NCBI RefSeq assembly: GCF_004770615.1
Contig: NZ_RQER01000007.1
Location: forward strand, 124,001 to 188,000
Direction of reading: 5' to 3'
DNA from: Leptospira langatensis
Lineage (GTDB): Bacteria; Spirochaetota; Leptospiria; Leptospirales; Leptospiraceae
DNA length: 64,000 bases
The translations under genes and the position numbers were made by a program. This document shows, piece by piece, positions 24,266-34,257 of the stretch. The first letter of the stretch is position 1; each line of letters starts with the position of its first letter. Under the pieces are notes generated by a model. That model searched no databases, was not told where the DNA came from, and saw only the letters and a program-made list of their open reading frames with translations.

Positions 24266-24556
24266 TTATTTACCTTCTGCGGGAGCGGAAACTGCTGCAG
24301 GGTTTGCAGCTTTAGCTTTTACTGCTTCGTTCAAAGTTCCGCCAGCAAGGAACGCAATTACGATTGCGAACAGAGCGGCACCTTCGATAAGTGCTGCAGA
24401 AATGATCATCGCAGTTTGAATTTTTCCAGCTGCGTCAGGTTGACGGCTGATTCCTTCAGCTGCAGAACCACCGATTCTTCCGATTCCTAAACCTGCGCCT
24501 AAAATAGCGAGGCCAGCTGCGATTCCCACTCCGATGTATCCAAGTCCGAATTCCAT
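24266..24556 (-). CDS. atpE: ATP synthase Fo c subunit (proton type)
   Basis: Rotor-ring proteolipid, 96 residues with two membrane helices about 5-28 and 47-71, and a polar loop containing SRQPDAAGK. The ion-binding carboxylate is E58 in ALIEGAALF. The residues that mark Na+-binding c subunits (Gln in helix 1, Ser/Thr after the Glu) are absent, so proton coupling is expected. A hydrophilic alanine-rich C-terminal tail of about 20 residues extends past helix 2. Confidence 0.96.
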   Translation of the reverse strand: MEFGLGYIGVGIAAGLAILGAGLGIGRIGGSAAEGISRQPDAAGKIQTAMIISAALIEGAALFAIVIAFLAGGTLNEAVKAKAANPAAVSAPAEGK

Positions 24557-24600
24557 TTTACTATTTTCTCCTATTTGAAATCAAAACGCTTATAATAAAA

Positions 24601-25650
24601 TTAGTGCCTGTGCATGCTCGATCCGATAAAGAGCGAGGTTAATAACGCGAATACGTAAGCTTGGAGGAATGCAACAAACAACTCCAAGAAGTAGATCGCA
24701 GTAGCTCCCGGAACGGAAGCGAAGGCTCCTACCGCGTAGGATTGGAATTGGAAAACAAATCCAAGTAGAGCCAGAATGATCACGTGCCCTGCAGTCATAT
24801 TCGCCAAGAGACGCACTGTAAGTGCGAATGCTTTCGCAAGAGGGGAAATGATGAATTCCAAAGGCCACATGAGTATATATAAAGGCCAAGGAACCCCATT
24901 CGGCACGGAATGAAGAATGAATTTAGGTCCTTGGTATACAAAGCCTGTTCCGTAGATCAAAAGCAATGTGATCAGAGCCAAGCTGACAGTAACCGAGATA
25001 TCTCCAGTGACAGTGATCCCGTTCCAAACCTTCGCGATCCAGATCGACTCATGATGACCGGAAGCTAATGCCGCAGCAGCCTCTGCCTCTTCTCCGCTAT
25101 TGATATAATCCACTCCGAGTTGGATCACTTCTCCCACAGGAGGAAACAGACCCATCAGGTTGGAGAATAGAATGAAGAAGAATAATGTGAAGATATAATG
25201 ATAATAAGAATGCCCATGACCATCCATGTTCGCATCGACTACGTCTTTCTTGAGGAAGCTTACAAATGCTTCGACAGCATTTGCAAATTTGCTTTGGATC
25301 TTGAGAGGATTTCGAGCAATGAGTCGAGCTGCAGGAATGAAAACAAGGAAGAGCAACAAGGAAACGATCCACATCATGGTCACTCGACGAGTGATATGAA
25401 GATCAAGACCACCTACAAAATGGAATCTATGACCGGTCTGATGATCCAAAAAGATATTCTCATTGTGTGAATCGAAACCTTCGTGTCCTTCATACACTCT
25501 GGTTCCCCCGATATTAAAAGGAAACTCCACATGGTCCATCAAGTGATGCACCAACACTTCGTTCAGATCGAAGGACTTGTCTCCACTCTCGGATGCGAAC
25601 AATGGTAATGAGAAAACGATCAATATTGCGGCGAAGATTTGTTTCAACAT
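24601..25650 (-). CDS. atpB: ATP synthase Fo a subunit with periplasmic N-terminal extension
   Basis: Stator subunit forming the proton half-channels. It is 349 residues, longer than the roughly 270 of E. coli. An N-terminal signal-like helix (IFAAILIVFSLPLFASES) is followed by a His-rich soluble stretch to about 85 (VHHLMDHVEFPFN, then HQTGHRFHFVGG). The membrane domain follows, with the essential Arg in FALTVRLLANMTAGHVI. Another His-rich loop (DGHGHSYYHYIF) lies after helix 1. Similar extended a subunits occur in Bacteroidetes and spirochaetes. It is upstream of atpE in the same operon. Confidence 0.95.
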   Translation of the reverse strand: MLKQIFAAILIVFSLPLFASESGDKSFDLNEVLVHHLMDHVEFPFNIGGTRVYEGHEGFDSHNENIFLDHQTGHRFHFVGGLDLHITRRVTMMWIVSLLLFLVFIPAARLIARNPLKIQSKFANAVEAFVSFLKKDVVDANMDGHGHSYYHYIFTLFFFILFSNLMGLFPPVGEVIQLGVDYINSGEEAEAAAALASGHHESIWIAKVWNGITVTGDISVTVSLALITLLLIYGTGFVYQGPKFILHSVPNGVPWPLYILMWPLEFIISPLAKAFALTVRLLANMTAGHVIILALLGFVFQFQSYAVGAFASVPGATAIYFLELFVAFLQAYVFALLTSLFIGSSMHRH

Positions 25651-25767
25651 ACTTATAAAAGATCCCTATACATCAGGGAGGAAAGATATTTCGGGAGAGC
25701 ACCTTCCCAGGAGTCTTGTTCCTACAAGATTTCAAGTAAAACGCCTGTATCTATGCGTTTATACCCT

Positions 25768-26124
25768 TCACCTTGCGAATACCAATATTAAAATGTTCGC
25801 GAAATGAGCAATAAAAAAACCGAGAATAAAACCTTCACGTTCGCCCATCCATATAAACAATAACAAACCGGCTGTTTGTGTTAATAAAGATAGAACAGTC
25901 GTTCCAAGTTGGGCAGAAAAGTCTTCTTTTGGGAGTTTAGAAAGTATATAAAATCGGAGTGAATAAAAACCAAAAGAAAGTAGAAGAGAGAGAAACATCC
26001 CCTTCCAAAATCCGGAAATTGGCTCCGGTAGCGATCCATAACAGATCCAGCATACCAGAAGAAGGAAAAAGGCCCCGATATAATATTTTTTCGGCTTAAG
26101 AAGGCCCTCTCCTTCCTCCCCCAT
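25768..26124 (-). CDS. Small membrane protein, probable ATP synthase subunit I (AtpI-like)
   Basis: 118 residues with four predicted membrane helices (about 15-30, 38-58, 72-90 and 95-115). The position between the AtpZ-like gene and atpB is where atpI normally lies. Sequence similarity to AtpI is not obvious by eye, so the assignment rests on size, topology and context. The gap of 117 bases to atpB may hold an internal promoter or mRNA processing site. Confidence 0.65.
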   Translation of the reverse strand: MGEEGEGLLKPKKYYIGAFFLLLVCWICYGSLPEPISGFWKGMFLSLLLSFGFYSLRFYILSKLPKEDFSAQLGTTVLSLLTQTAGLLLFIWMGEREGFILGFFIAHFANILILVFAR

Positions 26125-26130
26125 TGGAGA

Positions 26131-26364
26131 TTACTTATCTCCCTTCTCGAATTGTCCCACTCTGTACAAGATGTAATAGATCCCGTAACTGAATCCGAAG
26201 ACTAAACCACCTAGGATCCCGAAAGGAGACCAACTAAATTTGGAATCCAAGTATCTTCCTATAAAGAAGGAAGCGCCTATGATAAAGCAAAACTCCATTC
26301 CGAGACTAGCAAGTCCCCAAGGAGATTGATTTTTATCAGAAGAAGGCTTAGGAGAGTCTTCCAT
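26131..26364 (-). CDS. AtpZ/AtpI-family Fo accessory protein
   Basis: 77 residues, two membrane helices joined by a short loop: GMEFCFIIGASFFIGRYLDSKF, then FGILGGLVFGFSYGIYYILY. This GxE...GxxxGxxxD pattern is that of the AtpZ/AtpQ-type proteins encoded ahead of the F-ATPase genes, implicated in c-ring assembly or Mg2+/Ca2+ handling. It starts 1 base after the lepB stop and is followed 6 bases later by the AtpI-like gene, so lepB may be co-transcribed with the atp operon. Confidence 0.78.
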   Translation of the reverse strand: MEDSPKPSSDKNQSPWGLASLGMEFCFIIGASFFIGRYLDSKFSWSPFGILGGLVFGFSYGIYYILYRVGQFEKGDK

Positions 26365-26365
26365 T

Positions 26366-27400
<1,035 letters not shown>

Positions 27401-27537
27401 AGGTCTATTGGTACGGAAAGTGGATTTCCCGTCAATAACACGCTGGTCTTGCCTGAGGATCCTTCTCTCCGCTTTCGCAATTTCAGTAAAAAACCAAAAA
27501 TCCTTACTCTTTTTGGGAAAAAGACGATACTAGGATT

Positions 27538-28341
<804 letters not shown>

Positions 28342-28344
28342 AAA

Positions 28345-28896
28345 ATGGCCAAAGATACCAGAGATCTTATTCTAAAGACTTCTTTAAAACTCTTCTCCGA
28401 GCAAGGGTATCACGGCTCCACTATGCGGCAGATCGCGCAGAGAGCCGGGCTGTCCCTCGGGCTCGCCTACCGCTATTTCGAATCCAAGGAATCCATTCTG
28501 GAAGGGATCATAGAATCCCACGATACGATACTGAAGAAGTATTTGCCGGAGAAACTGAATTCTTCCGAGAACAAAAGCGAGCTGATCCAATTTTTGGGCG
28601 GACAGATCGTTAAACTTGTAAAAGAAAACGAAGAGTATCTTCGTTTGTATTGGAGCCTGATGCTCCAACCCAAGATCCATAGATTAAAAAAAAGAAATAT
28701 ACATCTTGTGAATCTCATCTTCTATGAGAATTCTAAGAAGATCATCTTGGCATTGAAGCCTAATTATTCAGAATTCGAAGTAAAGAACCTTACTTCGGCC
28801 ATCATCGGTTATATGGTCAATCATCTCACAAATAAAAGAGAATTTACTTTAGAAGACTTCCGAGCGTATATCATTTACGCATTGGAGAACACCTAA
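28345..28896 (+). CDS. TetR-family transcriptional regulator
   Basis: 183 residues. The N-terminal HTH about 5-50 has the canonical pattern (ILKTSLKLFSEQGYHGSTMRQIAQRAGLSLGLAYRYFESKESILEG, read in parts). The C-terminal ligand/dimer domain is helical without a recognisable ligand signature. It is probably co-transcribed with the upstream aldolase-like gene (3-base gap). No obvious palindrome was found in the short gaps, so the operator is more likely in the lepB/aldolase intergenic region. Confidence 0.92.
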   Translation: MAKDTRDLILKTSLKLFSEQGYHGSTMRQIAQRAGLSLGLAYRYFESKESILEGIIESHDTILKKYLPEKLNSSENKSELIQFLGGQIVKLVKENEEYLRLYWSLMLQPKIHRLKKRNIHLVNLIFYENSKKIILALKPNYSEFEVKNLTSAIIGYMVNHLTNKREFTLEDFRAYIIYALENT

Positions 28897-28909
28897 GGGC
28901 CTTGCAACG

Positions 28910-29911
28910 ATGATCCGTGTTCTCTCCTTTCCCCTCAATCACGGAAAAATTTCGAATTCCAAAGCCGTCCCGAAAGAAGTAGACTTTTCCTTTCGCAATA
29001 ACTTCTCCTTAAGTAAGACCCTAAAAAAGGAAAAAGTCTGGATCGACCTGGAAAATCCCAGCGAGGAAGATCTGCTTTTTCTCTCTAATAATTGCGGATT
29101 TCACGATTTAGCGATAGAGGATTGCACCAACCAAAACCAAAGACCTAAGTTCGAGGACTACGAGGATCATGCCTTTATGGTCTTACATAGTTTCAAATCG
29201 GAAGGAAAACAATCCTATGCCGCAAATGAAACCCATGTATTCTTTAACCAGAGGTTCATCGTTTCGGTTCACCAGCATAAAGAACCCTTAATCGATTTCC
29301 TTTGGCATAGATGCGCCTCCGAACCGAATATTTCCGCAAAGGGAACGGATCACGTTCTCTATCTTCTATTCGATCTTTTAGTCGATTCTAATTTCCCGAT
29401 CCTAGATCAGATCTCGGACGATATCACTGATCTGGAAAACCAGATATTAATGAATGATGTTCGACCAGATTTCATTACAAATATATTATATATTAAGAGG
29501 AATCTGGTCCGAATGAGAAGGGTCCTTTCGCCTCAGAGAGAGGTTTTGAACCTGATCATGAGGCATGAGGACAAATTCCTCTCAGAGAAGATCCGTTTCT
29601 ATTTTAGGGATGTTTACGATCATTTAAGTAGGCTTGTAGAAACCATAGATATGGACCGAGATCTGATTGGGAACTCTATGGATGCGTATTTTTCCCTTCT
29701 ATCCCAAAGAACGAACGATATTATCAAGAGACTGACCTTGGTTTCCATGATCTTCATGCCCCTCACCTTTTTGACAGGGTTCTTCGGGATGAATTTTACG
29801 GATCTTCCGTATGCGAGTAGGACCATTTTGGCCGTGTCTCTTACTACAATCTTAATGATCCCTGGGGCAATGATCCTGTATTTTAAATACAAAAACTGGT
29901 TCAAAGATTAG
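28910..29911 (+). CDS. corA: CorA-family divalent cation transporter
   Basis: 333 residues. The large N-terminal cytoplasmic domain runs to about 270 and two C-terminal membrane helices about 273-292 and 302-325. The pore signature GMN is present (LTGFFGMNFTDLPY). Family members carry Mg2+, Co2+ or, in the ZntB branch, Zn2+; the MPEL-type loop motif is not conserved, so the ion is uncertain. It lies 13 bases after the TetR gene and 10 before the SDR gene. Confidence 0.93.
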   Translation: MIRVLSFPLNHGKISNSKAVPKEVDFSFRNNFSLSKTLKKEKVWIDLENPSEEDLLFLSNNCGFHDLAIEDCTNQNQRPKFEDYEDHAFMVLHSFKSEGKQSYAANETHVFFNQRFIVSVHQHKEPLIDFLWHRCASEPNISAKGTDHVLYLLFDLLVDSNFPILDQISDDITDLENQILMNDVRPDFITNILYIKRNLVRMRRVLSPQREVLNLIMRHEDKFLSEKIRFYFRDVYDHLSRLVETIDMDRDLIGNSMDAYFSLLSQRTNDIIKRLTLVSMIFMPLTFLTGFFGMNFTDLPYASRTILAVSLTTILMIPGAMILYFKYKNWFKD

Positions 29912-29921
29912 TCCAATCTCC

Positions 29922-30620
29922 ATGGACAAAAAAATTGCAATCGTCACAGGTGCCAGTAGAGGGATCGGACAAGAGGTCTCTAAGGAACTCGCCAAAGCGG
30001 GAGTTCATGTAGTCTGCGTTTCTCGCAAGAAAGAAGATTCTCAGAAGACCGTGGACTTCATTCAAAAGAGCGGAGGTTCTGCCGAAGCATTTGCTTTGGA
30101 TGTTTCCGATCCTTCCGACATTCAGGATTTTCTTTCTACCATTCTCTCAAAATTCCCCAAGATTGATATTCTCGTGAATAATGCCGGGATCTACATGGAC
30201 AAAGGCTCTATTGAAAATACAACTCTGGAAATGTTGCAGGGTACTTTGAACGTAAATCTGATCGGCCCTTTTCTTCTTTCCCAAAAGATCCTCGGAAAGA
30301 TGAAACAAAACGGCTACGGAAGAATTGTGAATGTAAGCTCCGGAATGGGCCAGCTCTATGATATGGGGTCCGGCTATGCCGCCTATCGTATCTCCAAGAC
30401 TGCGTTAAGCGCTCTAACTCGCATCCTTAATGCGGAAGCAGGCAGTCCAAACATCAAAATAAATTCTGTTTGTCCTGGATGGGTCCGAACCGATATGGGA
30501 GGTCCGGGAGCGAGTCGTTCCGTAGAAAAAGGTGCGGAGACAATCGTTTGGGCTGCACTTTTGAATGAAGACGGGCCCTCCGGAATTTTTCTTAGGGATA
30601 AGAAAGAGATCCCCTGGTAA
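29922..30620 (+). CDS. Short-chain dehydrogenase/reductase
   Basis: 232 residues, a classical SDR with Rossmann motif TGASRGIGQ at 9-17 and the NNAG motif. The catalytic Ser and YxxxK are in SSGMGQLYD and YRISK (the Tyr in AAYRISKTALSA). RKK after the second strand (VCVSRKKED) suggests NADP(H) preference. FabG-like in size, but with no fatty-acid genes nearby the substrate cannot be named. The stop is followed directly by AGTTCCCACA, a motif that recurs in this window. Confidence 0.93.
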   Translation: MDKKIAIVTGASRGIGQEVSKELAKAGVHVVCVSRKKEDSQKTVDFIQKSGGSAEAFALDVSDPSDIQDFLSTILSKFPKIDILVNNAGIYMDKGSIENTTLEMLQGTLNVNLIGPFLLSQKILGKMKQNGYGRIVNVSSGMGQLYDMGSGYAAYRISKTALSALTRILNAEAGSPNIKINSVCPGWVRTDMGGPGASRSVEKGAETIVWAALLNEDGPSGIFLRDKKEIPW

Positions 30621-30621
30621 C

Positions 30622-30763
30622 AGTTCCCACACGAAAATCCGAAAGATTTTGAGTTAGACGAAAGGATGCATTTGTGATATAGCGACAGGCGATGCCCACG
30701 GGCCACTCCCCCCACCCAATGCAGGGTGGGGGCCGCATCGGAATTTCTAAAACAGTTCCTACA
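30622..30763. repeat. Intergenic element: direct repeats AGTTCCYACA flanking a strong GC-rich hairpin
   Basis: AGTTCCCACA (30622-30631) abuts the SDR stop and AGTTCCTACA (30754-30763) abuts the end of the converging LytTR gene. Between them lies a hairpin with inner stem CCCCCACCC / GGGTGGGGG (30709-30717 with 30724-30732, loop of 6) and outer arms CGATGC / GCATCG (30690-30695 with 30735-30740). There is no T-run, so if it blocks transcription it does so differently from a standard terminator. A relative is present near 47062-47088. Confidence 0.65.
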
Positions 30764-31507
30764 TTAACCTTTTCCAAAAAGGCTTTTGACTCCATCCACA
30801 AATTCTCTTCCCACCGGAAGATTTGTCTCATCCTCATCTTTCAAGTAAACGGTATACGCTCCTCCTGCCTGGGACTTCGCAGCGGACACAATATGGCGAT
30901 TGACCATATGCTTTCTATGGATCCGTAAAAAATCAGTCTTAGGCAGTTCTTTTTCCAAGTCACCCAGAAGTCTTGCCGTCTCAAAATCCCCGTCCTTGGT
31001 ATGCAATACGGAACGCTTTCCATTCGCAGTCAGATAGTACAGATCCGAGAACAAGACTCTATGGATCAATCCGCCATCCCGAAACACGAATACCGGATCC
31101 GGTTCTCCTGCGCCTTTTGAACTAGAGATCGATTTCAATTGCAAATGACGTAATGCCCTTTCCATACAAGCAGCGAATCTATCTTTTGTATAAGGCTTTA
31201 AAAGATAGTCACATGCGCCCACTTCAAACGCCTTTAGAGTATGTTCCCTATATGCAGTCGTAAAAACGATAACTGGAGACTTGTCCCCCATTTCTTCTAA
31301 GACCTGCAATCCCGTCTTTTCGGGAAGATTGATATCCAAGAACAAAAGATCGAAATTCTCCTTATGCAAAAGATCTAGGGCCTGAGATCCGGTCCTTGCG
31401 ATCCCTGCAACTTCGAACTGCTTCCAGTCCTCCAAGAATTTTCGGAGAAGATCCCTTGCAGGGACCTCATCTTCTATTACTAAAACCTTATATATTGATT
31501 CTTTCAT
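30764..31507 (-). CDS. LytTR-family response regulator
   Basis: 247 residues. The receiver domain is 6-125 with phospho-acceptor D58 (LLFLDINLPEKTG) and the conserved Lys in YLLKPYTKDRF. The LytTR DNA-binding domain is about 145-240 (DLYYLTANGKRSVLHT, then FLRIHRKHMVNRHIV). Its start overlaps the kinase stop by four bases (ATGA), so it pairs with the LytS-type sensor upstream. Targets are unknown; the divergent porin gene is a possible one. Confidence 0.94.
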   Translation of the reverse strand: MKESIYKVLVIEDEVPARDLLRKFLEDWKQFEVAGIARTGSQALDLLHKENFDLLFLDINLPEKTGLQVLEEMGDKSPVIVFTTAYREHTLKAFEVGACDYLLKPYTKDRFAACMERALRHLQLKSISSSKGAGEPDPVFVFRDGGLIHRVLFSDLYYLTANGKRSVLHTKDGDFETARLLGDLEKELPKTDFLRIHRKHMVNRHIVSAAKSQAGGAYTVYLKDEDETNLPVGREFVDGVKSLFGKG

Positions 31508-32523
31508 CTTGTGGCAAATTCCAGTTTTAAAACGGTGATACCCAGTTTATTCTTCTCTAATTTCAAGTCTGTTTCCCCGAAATTATACTCCAGCCTGGAC
31601 TTGATATTATCCAAGGTCCGAGTAAATTCGGATTTCTTTTTCTCGGGCAAGAACCCGTTTTCCGATTTTTCGTTACCATTATTCCGGATCTCGATCCGGA
31701 TCCTTCCCTCATCCTCAGTTGCACTGATCTCTAGGATCCCGGACTCGGAACGATTCTCCAAACCGTGTTTAAAACTATTTTCCACTAATGGTTGTAAGGT
31801 GAGAGGAGGGATCCTAAGCCTCGAAAAGTCCCCCGACTTTTGGATCCGGATCGTGAGACTATCCGAGAATCGAATCCTTTGCAGTTCTAAGTAATTCACG
31901 GTAAAATTCCATTCCTCCGCGAAAGAAATGGTCTTCTCAAAGATGCGATCGGAAAGAAAACGATATGTTTCCGAGAGAAGGATAAGCGCATGATCAGCCT
32001 TCTGCGGATCCGTTACTAAAAGAGAATGGACCGTATTCAGCGTATTGAACAGATAATGTGGATCCATCCGATTCTGAAAGGTCCGATATTGGATCTCCTT
32101 CAACTCGCTTTCCGTCTTTCTTCTTCTTTCGATCAGGATCTGCATGGATTTTTCCAAAAAGGAAATGAAGAGAGCCAGGATCAAACTGCTGAGAAGGATA
32201 TTATAGGAGCCGCCATGAGGCCTTTCGACCCCTTCCCCCACCAAAAGAAGTACATGAATGATCCCTCCCGCTGCAACGCCTAATACGGATGCTACGGCGG
32301 AAGCGAGTACGAGAAAGGCTCCCGTGAAGAAAGCACCAAACTTTCTACGATTCAAGAACTCGACTGCAAATTCCACAATGGAGCATACGGCGTGAGTGGT
32401 GACCTGAGTCGCCAAAAAGACCTTCCAAAAAGGAACTGTGGAATTATGTGCCACCAATAAGGAGTTCATCGTCCCGATAACCGTATTGATGGTGAACCAA
32501 AACAACATTTTAAAAGTGCGCAT
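31504..32523 (-). CDS. LytS-type sensor histidine kinase
   Basis: 339 residues. The N-terminal half is a membrane domain with four or five helices (to about 130). It is followed by the His_kinase family box with the phosphorylated His in RMDPHYLFNTLNTVHSLL and a short HATPase region (LQPLVENSFKHGLE, then IEIRNNGNE). No PAS or large periplasmic sensor is present, so the signal is probably sensed in or at the membrane. It is divergent from the porin gene, with 274 bases between them. Confidence 0.93.
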   Translation of the reverse strand: MRTFKMLFWFTINTVIGTMNSLLVAHNSTVPFWKVFLATQVTTHAVCSIVEFAVEFLNRRKFGAFFTGAFLVLASAVASVLGVAAGGIIHVLLLVGEGVERPHGGSYNILLSSLILALFISFLEKSMQILIERRRKTESELKEIQYRTFQNRMDPHYLFNTLNTVHSLLVTDPQKADHALILLSETYRFLSDRIFEKTISFAEEWNFTVNYLELQRIRFSDSLTIRIQKSGDFSRLRIPPLTLQPLVENSFKHGLENRSESGILEISATEDEGRIRIEIRNNGNEKSENGFLPEKKKSEFTRTLDNIKSRLEYNFGETDLKLEKNKLGITVLKLEFATR

Positions 32524-32759
32524 ATAAGTCGATGCTCAAGATCCTAAAGAAGAAATTGCATTATTACAATCCATTTACCGAATTCCATTGGGTACTAGTT
32601 CCCGAACTACGTCGATCCGGTTTTTCCCGAGCCGTTCCAGCCAACGTATTGTTCGTTCCGCCTAGAATGAAAACTACGGAAATCGGATGGACTTGCTTAT
32701 GAAAATGAAAGTCTAGTAGACAGCGGAGAAGAGATCGGATTAGCTAAACGAAATTTTTT

Positions 32760-32790
32760 CTTTCCTCCGTTAGGAGAAAGGGTCAGGGGG
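32760..32790 (+). promoter_or_regulatory. Leader hairpin and Shine-Dalgarno of the porin gene
   Basis: CTTTC-(C)-TCC (32760-32768) pairs with GGAGAAAG (32773-32780) around a GTTA loop. Five bases on is the ribosome binding site AGGGGG (32785-32790), seven bases before the TTG start at 32798. The hairpin itself contains GGAG, so it could hide a second ribosome-binding sequence. The site decides the TTG start; a regulatory role is inference. Confidence 0.5.
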
Positions 32791-32797
32791 ACTTTCC

Positions 32798-34246
32798 TTG
32801 AAAATCCGAACCTTACGTAAGCTGATCGCGACCGTTTGCTTTATTATGGGATCCGCTAATTTGTCTTCCGAAGAGATCGTAACGACAAAGAAGGACGAGC
32901 CCGACGGTTTTTATGGCTTAAGGATCGGGGGCATTCTCTCTCCTTCTTATAACCAAAGGCTCCAGGACGGAGCCTCCGGTCTTAGCAATCCATATCCAAA
33001 TCATGAGCCGGGATTCTCCACTCCTTGGACCCTACTTACCGTAAGCAAAGAATGGAAGGAAACCGGAGTCACCGCAGAACTTTGGGGGGAACTCATCCGA
33101 GCTAGCCAATTTTCTTCGAGCACTCCAGTGGACGGTGGGACCAAATTGAATCCTTTTACTATGGGAATTCGTAGAGCGCTCATCAGAAAGACCTGGGAAA
33201 CGAATTTAGGGGAATATTCTCTTACCTTTGGAATGCAGGAACTCCCGCACACATACACCCAATGGAAGAATTATTGGCGTTGGCGATATGTGGACAAAGG
33301 CCCCTTGGAGAGCTTGGGCTTTGCGCCTGCTCCCGCCGATACCGGGTTAGGCGGAAATGCCAGATGGGAGGCCTTCTCCGCACAAGTTGTCTTATCAAAT
33401 GGAGAAGGGTACAGACAGATCCAAGGCACGGATTCCTACGGCTTCGACCTTTCTTCCAGAGTTTCTTATGAACCGAAATTAGGAGATGAGAACCGTTTCG
33501 GACTCCACTTCTTTTATCGCAGCGCTAACTTTTCGGGTTCCGCTTATAATGATTGTAGAGAAGGTACTTCATGCCTTCCTTCGGATAATAATCCTAAAAC
33601 CAACCTGATCAAGGATGTTCGTTCCTTAGAAAGTGATTCCTATGCTTTCGAAACTAATTTTGATCGTAAAAAAATTCTGAACTTTGGACTAGGATATATG
33701 TTCAGAAAGCAGAAAGGTGGAGCGATTCGAGACATGTCCAGTCAATCGATCAATCCTGTTTCTCCAGGTCTGGATTCAACCGGGCATGCCGCATACGCGT
33801 GGCTTTCTCTCGGTTGGGAAAATTTTAGAGCAGTGGGAAGAATGGAAGGCGGAACTGGTCAGGATGGAGTGCTTGCCGCAAATCAAGCTCAGATCAACCA
33901 GATCTTTCCTGGAGCGCCCACCTCTGAATATTGGAATGTTAAAAGTTATACGATCGGCCCATTGGTAAATTCTTCCGGCTATTCCGTCCATACTTCCTTC
34001 AGAAGAGGATCCATCTTCTTCGAATGGACCGTTTTGGAAAATGTGCGTGTCTCCTTAGGTTATACCGAATTAAGGAACAGGGACGCGGACGGAGGAAGAC
34101 AAAAATCCTATGTAGACCAATCTGGGTTTGAAAGAACGAAAGCTGAATATTTGCAACAATTCCAAGGCACTCAAGTGAACCAAGGCATCGTTGCTTACGG
34201 ACGTTTATCGAAAGAGTTAACACTCTGGACAACAATAGAATTTTAA
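32798..34246 (+). CDS. Outer-membrane beta-barrel protein
   Basis: 482 residues from TTG at 32798, with AGGGGG seven bases upstream. Residues 1-23 look like a signal peptide (LRKLIATVCFIMGSANLSS). The remainder alternates polar and hydrophobic residues in strand-like segments (VTAELWGELIRASQF, RFGLHFFYRSANFSG, VRVSLGYTELRNRD) with glycine/asparagine loops, and ends in Phe (LWTTIEF), the usual C-terminal signal for BAM insertion. Two Cys (YNDCREGTSCLPSD) may form a loop disulfide. The exact family is not recognised. It is followed 11 bases later by the FecR-domain gene, so the two probably share a transcript. Confidence 0.78.
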   Translation: MKIRTLRKLIATVCFIMGSANLSSEEIVTTKKDEPDGFYGLRIGGILSPSYNQRLQDGASGLSNPYPNHEPGFSTPWTLLTVSKEWKETGVTAELWGELIRASQFSSSTPVDGGTKLNPFTMGIRRALIRKTWETNLGEYSLTFGMQELPHTYTQWKNYWRWRYVDKGPLESLGFAPAPADTGLGGNARWEAFSAQVVLSNGEGYRQIQGTDSYGFDLSSRVSYEPKLGDENRFGLHFFYRSANFSGSAYNDCREGTSCLPSDNNPKTNLIKDVRSLESDSYAFETNFDRKKILNFGLGYMFRKQKGGAIRDMSSQSINPVSPGLDSTGHAAYAWLSLGWENFRAVGRMEGGTGQDGVLAANQAQINQIFPGAPTSEYWNVKSYTIGPLVNSSGYSVHTSFRRGSIFFEWTVLENVRVSLGYTELRNRDADGGRQKSYVDQSGFERTKAEYLQQFQGTQVNQGIVAYGRLSKELTLWTTIEF

Positions 34247-34257
34247 CGGAGATAAGT

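Noticed and set aside
32524..32797. Search for a small gene in the divergent LytS/porin gap
   Set aside because: No frame with a ribosome binding site or coding character. Only the leader hairpin near 32760 can be supported.
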